Part shown: piece after piece, positions 7,193 through 16,973 of the stretch
How the letters are laid out: every line of letters starts with the position of its first letter
Position numbering within the stretch: the first letter of the stretch is position 1
Source: RH-AL1 sp964244495
GTDB taxonomy: Bacteria; Pseudomonadota; Alphaproteobacteria; Rhizobiales; Beijerinckiaceae
Assembly: GCA_964244495.1 (NCBI GenBank)
Contig: CAXTIU010000004.1
Span: forward strand, 186,001 to 250,000
Reading direction: 5' to 3'
DNA: 64,000 bases
The notes under the pieces: generated by a model
The model's input: the letters and a program-made list of their open reading frames with translations, nothing else
Told to the model about the DNA's origin: nothing
Database searches by the model: none
Translations under genes and position numbers: made by a program

Positions 7193-9112
7193 TTACGCCG
7201 CGGCGCGTGACGCGGCCATCGCCCCGACGCCCACCCGCCATGGCACGTTGACCAGGACGAGGTTCGGTCCGCCGCGCACCAGGATGGCGGCCTTCAACGC
7301 CGTCGAGCGCTGGTTGTGGAGGACGTACTCGTACCAGCGACCGCCGGCGAGTTCGGGGACGACGACGGCGATCGTGCGTCCGGGATTCTCGGCCTCGATC
7401 CGACGCAGCGTCGCGAAGAAGGGATCAAAGAAGAGCCGGTAGGGCGACTCCACGAACATCAGGCGCGGGGGTGCCTTGCCCTCGCGTTCGAGAGGCTCCC
7501 GCACGAAGCGACGCCACTTGCCCGCGAGATGCTCGCCGTCCTCCGCATTCGCCTGGACGTGGACGACGACCACGTCGCCCGACATGGTCATCGCGAAATG
7601 GAGGGCGTTGCGGGTGATGGTGCTCCAACGCCGCATGACCACGACGACGATCGGGGGCAGCGCCTCCGAGAGATCGAGCGGCAGCCGACATTCGGTCTCC
7701 CGCGCCACGCCGGCGTAGTGCCGCTGCACGGTGGCGAACAGCCATGTCAGCGCTGGGATGAGGATGAGGACGATCCAGGCGCCGTCCGTGAACTTCGTCA
7801 CCAGCACGACGAGCAGGACGAGCCCGGTCGCCAAGGCGCCCACCGCGTTGATCGCCATGGAGGCACCGTGCGCGCGCGGGCCGTCGACCGCCGCGCTCCG
7901 CAGCGTGCGCCAATGCACGACCATGCCGGCCTGTGACAGCGTGAAGGCGCCAAAGGCACCGATGGCGAACAGCGGGATCAGCCGGTCGGTTACGCCGCCG
8001 AACGCCACCAGCAGCACGCACGACATGAGGGCGAGCGCGACGATGCCGCTCGCGTTCACGAGCCTGCGGCTTCGGCCGGCGAAGGCGTAGGGCAGAAAGT
8101 TGTCTAGGGCAAGCAGGCGGCAGAGGCGGGGGAAGTCGGCGAAGCTGGTGTTGGCCGAAAGGCAGACGATCGCGACCACGCTGCCCATCGTCAGGTAGTA
8201 GAACGGCCCGCGCCCCGTCACGGCGGCGGTGAGCTGCGAGAGGATGCTCTGGTAGGCGGCCGAGTCCGGGTCCGTCGCGTTGATGGCGTAGGAGCGGCAG
8301 AGCAGGGCGATGCCTCCCAGCAGCACGGCGAGCGTCGCGACCACCGCCGCCAGCGTGCGTTGCGCGTTGCGGACCGCCGGCGCCTTGAAGGCGGAGATGC
8401 CGTTGGAGATCGCTTCCACGCCGGTCATTGCGGTGCAACCGTTGGCGAAGGCGCGCAGCAGCAGCCAGAAGCCGACGCCGGCCGAGGCCAGGGGAACGCT
8501 CGGGGGCAGCGCTACCGCAACCGGATGCCCGCCGCCGAGCACTGTCTTGGCGAGGCCGATCGCGATGACGATCCCCAGCGTTCCCACGAACAGGTAGGTG
8601 GGCAGGATGAAGGCGACGCCGGACTCGCGGATACCGTGCAGGTTGACGAGCGTGATGATCGCCAGGATCACCAGGCAAAGGGGCAAGATGTAAGGGTGCA
8701 GGACCGGCGCGATCGAGATCAGCGCGCCGACACCGGCCGCGATGCCGACCGCCACGTTCAGCGTATAATCGACGAGGAGGCAAGCGGCGGCGAGCAAGCC
8801 CGGCCTCACGCCGAGGTTCGCCTTGGCGACGGTGTAGGAGCCGCCGCCGTCGGGGTAGGCGAACATGGTCTGGCGATAGGAGAAGTAGACGATCCCCAGC
8901 AGCAGGATGATGAGGGCGGTGATCGGCACGATGGCGCTCGCGCCGAGCGCCCCGATGCCGAGCAGGATCGTGAGGGCAGCCTCGGGCCCATAGGCCGCCG
9001 AAGACAGGGCGTCGAGGCCGAGCATGGGGATGCCGGCGACGGGGCCGACCTTCTGATGGACCTCGTCGTGCGTCGCGAGACGCGCGCCCATGATCCTGTC
9101 GGTGAAAGACAT
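7193..9112 (-). CDS. APC-superfamily transporter, KimA-like (probable potassium importer)
   Basis: 639 residues: about 12 membrane helices (to about residue 460) and a C-terminal cytosolic domain of roughly 170 residues. The first helix region LDALSSAAYGPEAAL and the following SYRQTMFAYPDGGGSYTVAK are hallmarks shared with the KimA (YdaO) branch, known in Bacillus as a high-affinity potassium/proton importer regulated by cyclic-di-AMP. The family is also often labelled amino-acid permease, so the substrate is an inference. The gene starts with ATG behind GAGGAAG and follows the second APC permease by 14 bases, so the two form an operon. Confidence 0.75.
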   Translation of the reverse strand: MSFTDRIMGARLATHDEVHQKVGPVAGIPMLGLDALSSAAYGPEAALTILLGIGALGASAIVPITALIILLLGIVYFSYRQTMFAYPDGGGSYTVAKANLGVRPGLLAAACLLVDYTLNVAVGIAAGVGALISIAPVLHPYILPLCLVILAIITLVNLHGIRESGVAFILPTYLFVGTLGIVIAIGLAKTVLGGGHPVAVALPPSVPLASAGVGFWLLLRAFANGCTAMTGVEAISNGISAFKAPAVRNAQRTLAAVVATLAVLLGGIALLCRSYAINATDPDSAAYQSILSQLTAAVTGRGPFYYLTMGSVVAIVCLSANTSFADFPRLCRLLALDNFLPYAFAGRSRRLVNASGIVALALMSCVLLVAFGGVTDRLIPLFAIGAFGAFTLSQAGMVVHWRTLRSAAVDGPRAHGASMAINAVGALATGLVLLVVLVTKFTDGAWIVLILIPALTWLFATVQRHYAGVARETECRLPLDLSEALPPIVVVVMRRWSTITRNALHFAMTMSGDVVVVHVQANAEDGEHLAGKWRRFVREPLEREGKAPPRLMFVESPYRLFFDPFFATLRRIEAENPGRTIAVVVPELAGGRWYEYVLHNQRSTALKAAILVRGGPNLVLVNVPWRVGVGAMAASRAAA

Positions 9113-9126
9113 GCTTTATCGCTTCC

Positions 9127-11196
9127 TCAATCCCCGCCGGGCCGGTCCGCGCCGCGGCCGATGTTATTCCCGAGTTCGATCCTGGTCGACTCGCCGGGAC
9201 CGTCCGGCACGATCTCGACGCTCACCCGCTCGCGACCGTCGTCGATTTGCTCCCAGTCGCGCCGGATCCGTCGCGACTGCGCCTCAACGCCCTGTTCGCC
9301 CGTTCCCAGCACGACATCGGTCGATCGCAGGCAGCCCGCCGCCTGCAGCACGGCGCAATAGGGCTCGTCGCTTCGCAAAGCCACCAGAGCAACCGGCCTG
9401 CCGGCATCCTCGGCGGAGGCGACGGCGGTGGTGAAGACTCGGTTCTCCCACTCGCCCACGACGTGCCTGGGATCGTCGTCGTGATCGTCGAGCGACACCC
9501 CGGCTGTGTTCACGGCGACGAGGATGATGTCGCGACCATCGCTGTCCTCGCGGGCGAGCAGGACGTCGAGGTGATCGAGATGGTCGGGATCGTGCACGCC
9601 GACCACGATGCCGCCGGGGCGCACGCCGAGCGCGTCGGGCGTCAGGCGGTCCCGCGCCTCCAGGCGGAAGTGCTCCGGCGCCCGGCGCCCAGGGTGCGCC
9701 CACCCGGCGTTGCGCCGCTCGCTGATCGTGAGGAGGACGAAGAAGACGATCGTGAACGCCAAGCCACCGATGGTCGCGGATTCTTTGGTGAGGAGGTTGA
9801 TGCCCGCGAGCAGGAATAGCATGACCGTGATCAGCATCAACCCGACCGGTAGCTCCCGACCGCCGACGTTGAAATTGAGCGGTACCCGCCAGCGATCGGC
9901 TTCCGGCCGCGTGAAGCGCAGGACGGTGACGGCCAGCGCCTTCATGGCGAAACTCCAGGCGACGCCGAAAGCATAGGCTTCGCCGAGCAAGGTCACGTCG
10001 CCCCGGCTGAGAATGACGGTCGCGATCTGCAATAGCCCGATGAGGGCGATGATGCGATAGGTCGTCCCGAAGCGCTTGTGCGGCACGCGGAACCAGTCCG
10101 GCAGCACGCCGTCCTCGGCGACGCGGTTCAGCACCCCGTTCGAGCCGATGATGGAGGTGTTGACCGCCGCCGATAGGATGAGGATGCCGACGACGACGAC
10201 GAAGGCCTGGAAGCTCAGCCGGAGCCACTCGGGGCCGACCAGCACCATGGTGAGACCGCTGATGAGGTCATCCTGCACCTTCTGCCGCTGGTCGTCGGGG
10301 ATCAGCATCACCGCGAAGAAGGAAACCAGCACCGTGAAGAGGAGGCTGTAACCAAAGATGATGAGGCCGGTGCGGATCAGGTTGCGGCGCTTGGGAGCCT
10401 CCATCTCCCGGTAGACCTGGGCGAGGCTTTCCTCGCCGCTCATCGCCAACAGCGAGTGACCGAGGCCGATCAGGATCGCGATCACCGCCACGTCGGGCAG
10501 ACGCGTGCCTTTCAGCCAGCCCAGTGCGTCGTCGCCGAAGTGGACATTCCCCGGAACGGGCAGTGGGACGGGCTGATATCCCTTGATCGCGATCGTCAAC
10601 ACGCACCAAGCGATCAGCATCACGACCATGACGGTGGTGATCTGCATGACCCGCAGCGCCTGCGTCGACGAGAATGGGATGCCCACCGTGTTCGTCCACC
10701 AGAAGAAGGCCACGACGATGATCGCGAACAGCGCCGCGACGAGTTGCGGCGGGACCGGCAGGTGCGGCAGGCCAAGGTGGGCGGAAACCTGGTCGAGCAG
10801 GCCGGCGAGGTACAGTCCGGCGCTGACCGCGCTGATCGGGCCGGTGAGCACGTAGTCGAACATCAGGGCGCTGACGGAGAACTTGGCGGCCGTGGTGCCC
10901 ATCGCCTCGCGTACCACGCGGTAGACGCCGCCGCGCGTGAACATGGAGCAGCTCTCGATGTAGACCGCCCGCACCGCGTAGGAGAACAGCATGACGCCCA
11001 GGATGAACCAGGGGGCCGCCTTGCCGATCTTACCCTCGGCGATGCCGCCGACATAGAAGGCGGACGAGCCGAGGTCGCTCAGCACGATGGCCGAGGCGCG
11101 CCAGAACGAGACGAAGCTGAGCAGCGCGGTCGCCGGCACCACGAAACGGCCGATCGGATCGGGCGCGCGCTCGGGAGCCGGGGTCCTCTGAAGCAT
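9127..11196 (-). CDS. APC-superfamily permease with UspA-like C-terminal domain
   Basis: 689 residues from the chosen ATG (GAGGCG upstream); an upstream extension of the frame has no transporter character. About 12 membrane helices occupy residues 20-510, with a GSSAFYVGGIAEG segment in helix 1 and a GEESLAQVYREMEAPKRRN loop in the middle. The last 150 residues form a soluble alpha/beta domain (GGIVVGVHDPDHLDHLDVLL) resembling a universal-stress-type or nucleotide-sensing fold. Substrate unknown: amino acid or cation. It is the first gene of the operon with the KimA-like transporter. Confidence 0.78.
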   Translation of the reverse strand: MLQRTPAPERAPDPIGRFVVPATALLSFVSFWRASAIVLSDLGSSAFYVGGIAEGKIGKAAPWFILGVMLFSYAVRAVYIESCSMFTRGGVYRVVREAMGTTAAKFSVSALMFDYVLTGPISAVSAGLYLAGLLDQVSAHLGLPHLPVPPQLVAALFAIIVVAFFWWTNTVGIPFSSTQALRVMQITTVMVVMLIAWCVLTIAIKGYQPVPLPVPGNVHFGDDALGWLKGTRLPDVAVIAILIGLGHSLLAMSGEESLAQVYREMEAPKRRNLIRTGLIIFGYSLLFTVLVSFFAVMLIPDDQRQKVQDDLISGLTMVLVGPEWLRLSFQAFVVVVGILILSAAVNTSIIGSNGVLNRVAEDGVLPDWFRVPHKRFGTTYRIIALIGLLQIATVILSRGDVTLLGEAYAFGVAWSFAMKALAVTVLRFTRPEADRWRVPLNFNVGGRELPVGLMLITVMLFLLAGINLLTKESATIGGLAFTIVFFVLLTISERRNAGWAHPGRRAPEHFRLEARDRLTPDALGVRPGGIVVGVHDPDHLDHLDVLLAREDSDGRDIILVAVNTAGVSLDDHDDDPRHVVGEWENRVFTTAVASAEDAGRPVALVALRSDEPYCAVLQAAGCLRSTDVVLGTGEQGVEAQSRRIRRDWEQIDDGRERVSVEIVPDGPGESTRIELGNNIGRGADRPGGD

Positions 11197-11653
11197 GGTC
11201 GCCTCGTTGCAACATGTCGCCCGCGCCGTTGCGAATGACGAGTGAAGCCGCCTCGGGCCACCCGCGCCGCGGATCGTCGGGGTGGCGCATGCCGACGCGG
11301 ATCGGGACGTTTCTGAGGACGCACTTCGTCGCCCCTGGCATGATCGCATCAGGGGACGTTGCCTTTCGAGGTGGAGAAGCTGTCCGCGATATAGGAGACT
11401 CGTGGTCGAATGCTCCCGGCGACCCGCGTCGGCATCATCGCCGACGAAGCTGCGCGATCGCCCTGGTCGCGTCGTGCGCGCGAGCCTGTCGATCCGAGCG
11501 CCCGATTATACGCCATCGGACGCGAGCCTCAGATCGCGACGAATGCTGAAGCTGCGTTGTTCGACCGCCGTTAGACGACCATGCTGCCCCGCAACCAGGG
11601 CCGGCGGGCGTTTGGGAGACCGTGTGCTTCCCCTTCCATCGCGGGAGCATGTC
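11197..11653. other. Divergent intergenic region, no gene seen
   Basis: 457 bases between the start of the APC permease (minus strand) and the broken Crp/Fnr gene (plus strand). It must hold both promoters. No convincing ORF, RNA or repeat was found; frames open here lack protein-like composition. Confidence 0.5.
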
Positions 11654-12363
11654 GTGTCATTGCAGCAGGCAGACGTCGCCAACTGCCTCCTGGCGCGTCT
11701 GAGCCCCGGGGACTTCGACGCGCTTGCCCCTCGGCTCGAACGCGCGACATGTCCCCGGCCGATGGTGCTCGCGGAGCCCAGCGAGCCGATGCCGTACGCC
11801 TACTTCCTGGAGAAAGGGGCCGCGTCCATCATCGCAACGTCGCGCGACGGGCAGCAGGCCGAGGCCGGCCTGATCGGGCGAAAAGGCTTCGTCCATCCCG
11901 CGCTCGCGCTCGGCTCCGACCGCACGCCGCAACTCATCCATATGCAGATGGCGGGTGGTGGCCACCGTATCGTGTACGGCGCCTTCGTCGAAGCCGTCGC
12001 GGAGAGCGCGACGTTGCGGTCCGTCCTGCTGCTGTTCGCGCAGGTCCTCAACGTGCAGTCGAGCTACACGTCCTTGGCCAACGCGGTCCACCCCGTCGAC
12101 GAGCGGCTCGCCCGATGGTTGCTGATGTGCCACGATCGGTTTAGCGTCGACGACCTGCCGCTCACCCACGGGTTCATGTTGACCATGCTTTCCGTGTGGC
12201 GGCCGAGCGTGACCACCGCGACCACGTGCTTGCCGGCAACGGCTTCTTCGGCGCCGATCGCGGCTTCGTCACCGTTCGCAACAGGACTGCCCTGGAGGAG
12301 TGCGCCGGCGACGCCTACTGGCGGCCGGAAGCCGAGTACCGGCGCCTGCTCGACCCGCGATGA
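11654..12363 (+). pseudogene. Crp/Fnr family regulator, frameshifted
   Basis: Closely similar to the Crp/Fnr protein at 3500-4288 along its whole length, for example AVHPVDERLARWLLMCHD against AVHQIDERLARWLLMCHD. After LSVWRPSVTTA (about base 12218) the frame no longer matches; the expected continuation (HVLAGNGFFGADRGFVTV and the end AEYRRLLDPR) is coded in another frame and ends at the TGA of 12361-12363. A single-base deletion near 12218 explains it. As written, the protein keeps the effector domain and start of the HTH but loses the wing. A GTG at 11654 aligns with a candidate start in the paralogue. A sequencing error is possible. Confidence 0.8.
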
Positions 12364-12585
12364 ACGCGGCCAATCGCGGGTCGCTGTCGACCCTATTTCC
12401 AGGGAGGGAGCCTGCGGGGCTCGTCAGCCGCCGTGATGATCTGACGCTGATATGCCGGACCTTTTTAAGGGGAAGGAAAGGCTTGAGGCCCTATCTCAAA
12501 GGGATCGACGAAGGTCGCCGCCGGCACGGCCTGTGAACCGCGCGCGAGCGCTTGGTGCCGACGTCCGCGTTGATGGAACCGCCGA

Positions 12586-13779
12586 GTGGACAAGACCGAA
12601 GCACACGACACCGCCGCCCGCATCGAACTCCTCGAGGTACGACGCCTCGAGAAGATGGCGCGATCCGCCCATGCCTTCGTCAGGGGCAATACGGCCCAGC
12701 ACTACGAGTGGCTTTCCGAGATCGACTGCGGGCTCCCCGACGGGCCGCCCGTGTGGATCTGCGGCGATTGCCACGCCGGCAATCTCGGACCGATCGCCGA
12801 TAGTGATGGCAAGGTCGACATCCAGGTCCGCGACCTCGATCAGACGGTGATCGGCAACCCGTCCCACGATCTCGTCAGGCTGGCGCTGTCGCTGGCCAGC
12901 GCGGCCAGGGGCTCGGACCTGCCCGGCGTCACGACCGCGCGCATGCTGGAGGAGATGATCGAGGGCTACGAAGCCGGCCTCCTCGCACCCGAGGACGAGG
13001 GCGCGGTCGCCGAGCCGCAACTGGTCGCGACCGTTCGCAAGCGGGCGCTCGGTCGGGAATGGCGGCACCTCGCCCGTGAGCGTCTCGCCGATGTCCGCCC
13101 CTCGATCCCGATCGGCAAGACGTTCTGGCGTCTGAACGACGAGGAGAAGTGGAGCGTCGGCGTCCTCCTCGACTCCACCGTCGTGAAGAGCCTGGTGCTG
13201 ACCCTCAACAAGCGTTCGGACAAGGCGAAGGTCGAGTTGCTCGATTCAGCCTATTGGATGAAAGGTTGCTCCTCGCTCGGCAAGCTCCGTTACGCGGCCC
13301 TCGTCCACCTGACTGGCGAGCGGAAGGACAAGCTGTCGCTGATCGACATCAAGGAGGCCGTGCCCTCCGTCGCGCCGTCGACCGATGTCGCGGCGATGCC
13401 GTCCCACCACGCCGAGCGCGTCGTGGCTGGTGCCAGGGCGATGTCGCCCAACCTCGGCGATCGGATGGCGGCGGCGGAGCTGAACGGACGTCCGGTCGTC
13501 GTGCGCGAACTGCTGCCGGAGGACTTGAAGCTTGAGATCGAGCAGTTCTCGCGCCGTGAGGCGCTGGGTGCGGCCCGCTACCTGGCCTTCGTGGTCGGCC
13601 GGGCGCATGGACGCCAGATGACCCACGACGTGCGCCTCGCCTGGCGGCATGACCTTCAGGAGAGGCCGTCGGATCTCGACGCGCCCTCCTGGCTATGGCG
13701 CGCGGTGGTCGGCCTCATCGTGAAGCACGAGGAAGCCTATCTCGAACACTGCCGCCGCTACGCCCTGATGACGGCCTGA
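12586..13779 (+). CDS. DUF2252 family protein
   Basis: 397 residues from a GTG start. The ICGDCHAGNLGP segment (about 58-69), followed by VRDLDQTVIGNPSHDLVRLALSL, is typical of DUF2252, a kinase-like fold of unknown substrate; the CGDxHxxN and RDLD parts resemble catalytic and metal loops of small-molecule kinases. It stands alone between the broken Crp/Fnr gene and the opposite-strand opgD gene. The family call is good; a role in stress or cell-envelope physiology is only suggested by the neighbours. Confidence 0.82.
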   Translation: MDKTEAHDTAARIELLEVRRLEKMARSAHAFVRGNTAQHYEWLSEIDCGLPDGPPVWICGDCHAGNLGPIADSDGKVDIQVRDLDQTVIGNPSHDLVRLALSLASAARGSDLPGVTTARMLEEMIEGYEAGLLAPEDEGAVAEPQLVATVRKRALGREWRHLARERLADVRPSIPIGKTFWRLNDEEKWSVGVLLDSTVVKSLVLTLNKRSDKAKVELLDSAYWMKGCSSLGKLRYAALVHLTGERKDKLSLIDIKEAVPSVAPSTDVAAMPSHHAERVVAGARAMSPNLGDRMAAAELNGRPVVVRELLPEDLKLEIEQFSRREALGAARYLAFVVGRAHGRQMTHDVRLAWRHDLQERPSDLDAPSWLWRAVVGLIVKHEEAYLEHCRRYALMTA

Positions 13780-13846
13780 ACGGATGCGTTCTGGCTGACG
13801 GTGGCGGTTTTCGGGCACGCCGGATGCGGCGAAGCCGGTCGCAACG

Positions 13847-15451
13847 TCAACGCACCGGGCTCTCGAACGGGAGGTACCGGTACACCCAGGTTTCCGTGAG
13901 CGGACGACCGCCGTGGCGCAGGAAGCAGCGCAGCTCGACCGGCTCCTGGCCTTGCGCGTCGAGGTCGAACTGGGTGCGCCAGAGCGTGCGATCCCCGTCG
14001 GGCGACAGTTCCGTGTCCCCGTTCAGGAACGTGCCGCGCGACGCGCTCAGGACGGCCTCCGGCTCCTCGCCGGTGTCGAGCAGGGCGAGGTTGGCGCCCT
14101 TGAACTCGATCATGAATTTGCGCAGCGCCTTGGAGCGCGGTGCGCCTTGCACGGCGCCGGCGCCCAGATGCGTGGCGACGCACAGCGCCAAACCTTCGGG
14201 GAAGGGGTCCGTGTCGCGCCACAGCAGGTTGTAGTCGTACGACAGCACTTGGCCGGCCCGCGTCGGCTCCGCCGGCACCCACATCGCGATGACGTTGTCG
14301 TAGATCTCGTTGTCGGTCGGGATCTCGACCAGCTGCACGGACCCTTTGCCCCAGTCGCCCCTGGTCTCCACCCAGCCGCACGGCCGCCGATCGTAGAAGA
14401 CGGCGTCGAGGTAGTGGTCGTAGGTCTTATCGCGCTGCATCAGGCCGAAGCCGCGCGGGTTCTCGTCGAGGAAGGCGGAGATGTTCAGCGTCGCCGGATC
14501 GTTGAGCGGGCGCCAAAGGTGTTCGCCCTTGCCGTTCCACATCGCGAGCCCGTCGGAGTCGTGGATCTCCGGCCGCCAATCGGTGGCGGCGCCTTTGACG
14601 GTCTCCGAGTACCAGAACATCGAGGTGAGGGGCGCGATGCCGAGACGCTCGATGGGGCGGCGCAGGTGCAGTTCGCAGGAAACATCCATCGTCGTCGCGC
14701 GGCCGCGACGCATGATGAAGCGATAGGCGCCGGCCACGCTCGGCCCGTCCAGCAGGGCATAGACCGTGACGGGATCGTCGTCGATGTCGCCCTCGCCGAT
14801 CCAGAAATGGGTGAAGTCCGGAAATTCCTCCGGGTTCGAGACGCCGGTGTTCTCCGCCAGCCCGCGCGCCGACAGCCCGAACTGGTTGGCTTCTCCCACG
14901 CCTCGGAAGTACGAGGCGCCGACGAAGCGCGCCCAGCCCTCGTGCTCGCGTAAGCCCGGCTTGTCGGACGCCTGACGGACCTCGAAGCCGGCGAAAGGAG
15001 GTGGCGACGTCGGCAGTTTCGACAGCGGGCCGCCGGCCGGCGCGTTGAAATACTCGGGGCGAAACAAGATCTCGCGCGCTTGACCGTCGTCGAGGGCGTG
15101 GAGGCGAACCGATTTCTGGAACAGTTCGCCCACCGTGAGAAAGGTGACGGGATAGGGACCCTCCTCGTCGGTGCCAAACAGCGCGTAGGCGCGGTTAGGC
15201 TCAATGGTGCGTTCCACGTCGTAGTCCATCGTCCTGACGATGGTGGGATCGGGCGCGGGCGGCGCGACGTAAGCCTTGGCCGCCAAGTCCCTGGCCATCG
15301 CCTTCAGGGCGTCGAAGCCGAACGGCTTCGCCGGTCCGAAGCTGATCTTCGAGGCTGCGGCGTCCTGGTCCTGCGCGAAGGTTTCCCGGTCGGTCATGGC
15401 AAGGAGTTGGACGGCGGCGCTGATTTTAACGAAACTGCGTCTTGTGAGCAT
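13847..15451 (-). CDS. opgD: Glucan biosynthesis protein (OpgD/MdoG family), Tat-exported
   Basis: 534 residues, typical for the OpgG/OpgD family that modifies osmoregulated periplasmic glucans. The N-terminus has a twin-arginine motif TRRSFVK (residues 3-9) before a hydrophobic stretch; Tat export is characteristic of OpgD rather than OpgG. Family hallmarks include SYFRGVGEANQFGLSARGLA, DFTHFWIGEG and WRPLNDP. The glucan backbone synthase OpgH is not adjacent. Divergent from cobU across 92 bases. Periplasmic glucans respond to osmolarity, which fits the neighbouring ion transporters, but coordinated control is inference. Confidence 0.9.
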   Translation of the reverse strand: MLTRRSFVKISAAVQLLAMTDRETFAQDQDAAASKISFGPAKPFGFDALKAMARDLAAKAYVAPPAPDPTIVRTMDYDVERTIEPNRAYALFGTDEEGPYPVTFLTVGELFQKSVRLHALDDGQAREILFRPEYFNAPAGGPLSKLPTSPPPFAGFEVRQASDKPGLREHEGWARFVGASYFRGVGEANQFGLSARGLAENTGVSNPEEFPDFTHFWIGEGDIDDDPVTVYALLDGPSVAGAYRFIMRRGRATTMDVSCELHLRRPIERLGIAPLTSMFWYSETVKGAATDWRPEIHDSDGLAMWNGKGEHLWRPLNDPATLNISAFLDENPRGFGLMQRDKTYDHYLDAVFYDRRPCGWVETRGDWGKGSVQLVEIPTDNEIYDNVIAMWVPAEPTRAGQVLSYDYNLLWRDTDPFPEGLALCVATHLGAGAVQGAPRSKALRKFMIEFKGANLALLDTGEEPEAVLSASRGTFLNGDTELSPDGDRTLWRTQFDLDAQGQEPVELRCFLRHGGRPLTETWVYRYLPFESPVR

Positions 15452-15543
15452 GAACCCCGCCGAACGAACCAGGATGGCGCCGGACCCTAGAAGGCGGGTG
15501 CGATTCGCGGAAGCGTTCCGTTCGTCCGGCTGCCCATCTTCTC

Positions 15544-16110
15544 ATGGGCTCCGCGACGCCCGCGCGTGCGCCGATGGCTGAGCCCGCGCCCTCGAGCGTG
15601 CTGGTGGTGGGCGGCGCGCGGTCCGGCAAGAGCGCCCACGCGCAGGCGCGGGCCGAGGCCACAGAGCTCGACCGCCTGTTCGTGGCGACCGCCCACGCCT
15701 ACGACGCCGAGATGGTGGAGCGGATCGCGCGTCACGTCGCCGCCCGCGACGCGGCGTGGCGGACGATCGAGGCTCCCTACGACCTGGCCGGCGTGCTGGC
15801 CGACCACGCCGCGCCGACCCGCGTGCTGCTGGTGGACTGCCTGACCCTGTGGCTCAGCAACCTCATGCTGCGCGGCGACGACGTCGAGGCGGCGAGCGAG
15901 GCGCTCGCCGCGCTCGTGCCGCGCCTGCCCGGCGCGAGCGTCCTCGTGTCCAACGAGGTGGGCTGGGGCATCGTGCCGGAGAACGCCCTGGCCCGCCGCT
16001 TCCGCGACGCGCAGGGCCGGCTCAACCAGCGCATCGCCGCTGTCTGCGGAACCGTCGTGCTGGTGGCGGCGGGCTTGCCGCTGGTCATGAAGGCGCCCGC
16101 GCCGACTTGA
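15544..16110 (+). CDS. cobU: Bifunctional adenosylcobinamide kinase / GTP:adenosylcobinamide-phosphate guanylyltransferase
   Basis: 188 residues, the usual size for CobU (CobP). The P-loop GGARSGKS is at residues 23-30; SNEVGWGIVPENALARRFRDAQG is the second strong family signature. It phosphorylates adenosylcobinamide and then attaches GMP, preparing the nucleotide-loop assembly of cobalamin. ATG at 15574 is an alternative start. It converges with nadC with only four bases between stops. The substrate partner of the same assembly step, dimethylbenzimidazole, is made by BluB, which is coded at 42.5 kb; nicotinate mononucleotide for its activation comes from NadC. Confidence 0.93.
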   Translation: MGSATPARAPMAEPAPSSVLVVGGARSGKSAHAQARAEATELDRLFVATAHAYDAEMVERIARHVAARDAAWRTIEAPYDLAGVLADHAAPTRVLLVDCLTLWLSNLMLRGDDVEAASEALAALVPRLPGASVLVSNEVGWGIVPENALARRFRDAQGRLNQRIAAVCGTVVLVAAGLPLVMKAPAPT

Positions 16111-16114
16111 CCGT

Positions 16115-16969
16115 TCAGCCCGGCTCGAAATCCAGGCCGAGGTCCAGCACCGGCGCGCTATGGGTGATCCAGCCGACCGAGATGAGGTCGACGCCGGTGG
16201 CGGCGATGGCCGGCGCCGTCTCGGGCGTCACCCGGCCTGACGCCTCGGTGATCGCGCGGCCAGCCACCATCGCCACCGCCTCCCGCAGCATCGGCGGCGC
16301 CATGTTGTCGAGCAGCACGGCATCCACGCCGACCGCGAGCGCTTCTTCGAGCTGCGTCAGCGTGTCGACTTCCACCTCGATCTTGACGAGATGGCCGACG
16401 CCGGCCTTGGCCCGCTCGATCGCGGGGCGTATGCCGCCGGCGATCGCGACATGGTTGTCCTTGATCAGCACGGCGTCGTCGAGGCCGAAGCGGTGGTTGC
16501 CGCCGCCGCCGACGCGCACGGCGTGTTTCTCGACCGCGCGCAGGCCCGGCGTCGTCTTGCGCGTGTCGACGACCTGCGCCTTGTGCGGGCGCACGGAGGC
16601 GACGATCGAGGCGGTCACCGACGCGATGCCGCTGAGGCGGCAGAGGAAGTTGAGGGCGGTCCGTTCCGCCGTGAGCAGGCCGCGCGCGGGACCTTCCAAC
16701 GCGCCGACCACCGTGCCGGGCGCGACCGCGCCACCGTCCGGCGTCTCGACCCGCAGCACGATGCGCGGGTCGACCAAGGCGAAGGCGATCCGCGCGAGGT
16801 CGAGCCCGGCGACGACGCCGGTCTGCCGCGAGCGGATCGTCATGCGGGCCCGCGCGTCGGCCGGCACGATCGCGTCGGTCGTCAGGTCGCCGGCCCGGCC
16901 GAGGTCCTCCAGCAGGGCGGTCCGGACGAGCGGCTCGATCATGACGTCCGGCAGGGAAGGGATCAACAT
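16115..16969 (-). CDS. nadC: Nicotinate-nucleotide pyrophosphorylase (quinolinate phosphoribosyltransferase)
   Basis: 284 residues. Converts quinolinate and PRPP to nicotinate mononucleotide in de novo NAD synthesis. Recognised by LLEDLGRAGDLTTDAIVP at the N-terminus, LNFLCRLSGIAS, the Lys/Arg-rich VDTRKTTPGLRAVEKHAVRVGGG loop that binds both substrates, and LLDNMAPP near the C-terminus. Third gene of nadA-nadB-nadC, starting four bases after the nadB stop. Confidence 0.97.
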   Translation of the reverse strand: MLIPSLPDVMIEPLVRTALLEDLGRAGDLTTDAIVPADARARMTIRSRQTGVVAGLDLARIAFALVDPRIVLRVETPDGGAVAPGTVVGALEGPARGLLTAERTALNFLCRLSGIASVTASIVASVRPHKAQVVDTRKTTPGLRAVEKHAVRVGGGGNHRFGLDDAVLIKDNHVAIAGGIRPAIERAKAGVGHLVKIEVEVDTLTQLEEALAVGVDAVLLDNMAPPMLREAVAMVAGRAITEASGRVTPETAPAIAATGVDLISVGWITHSAPVLDLGLDFEPG

Positions 16970-16973
16970 GGCG

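Noticed and set aside
6236..7210. Plus-strand frame opposite DUF2254 and the small membrane protein
   Set aside because: Low-complexity composition and no ribosome site; antisense shadow.
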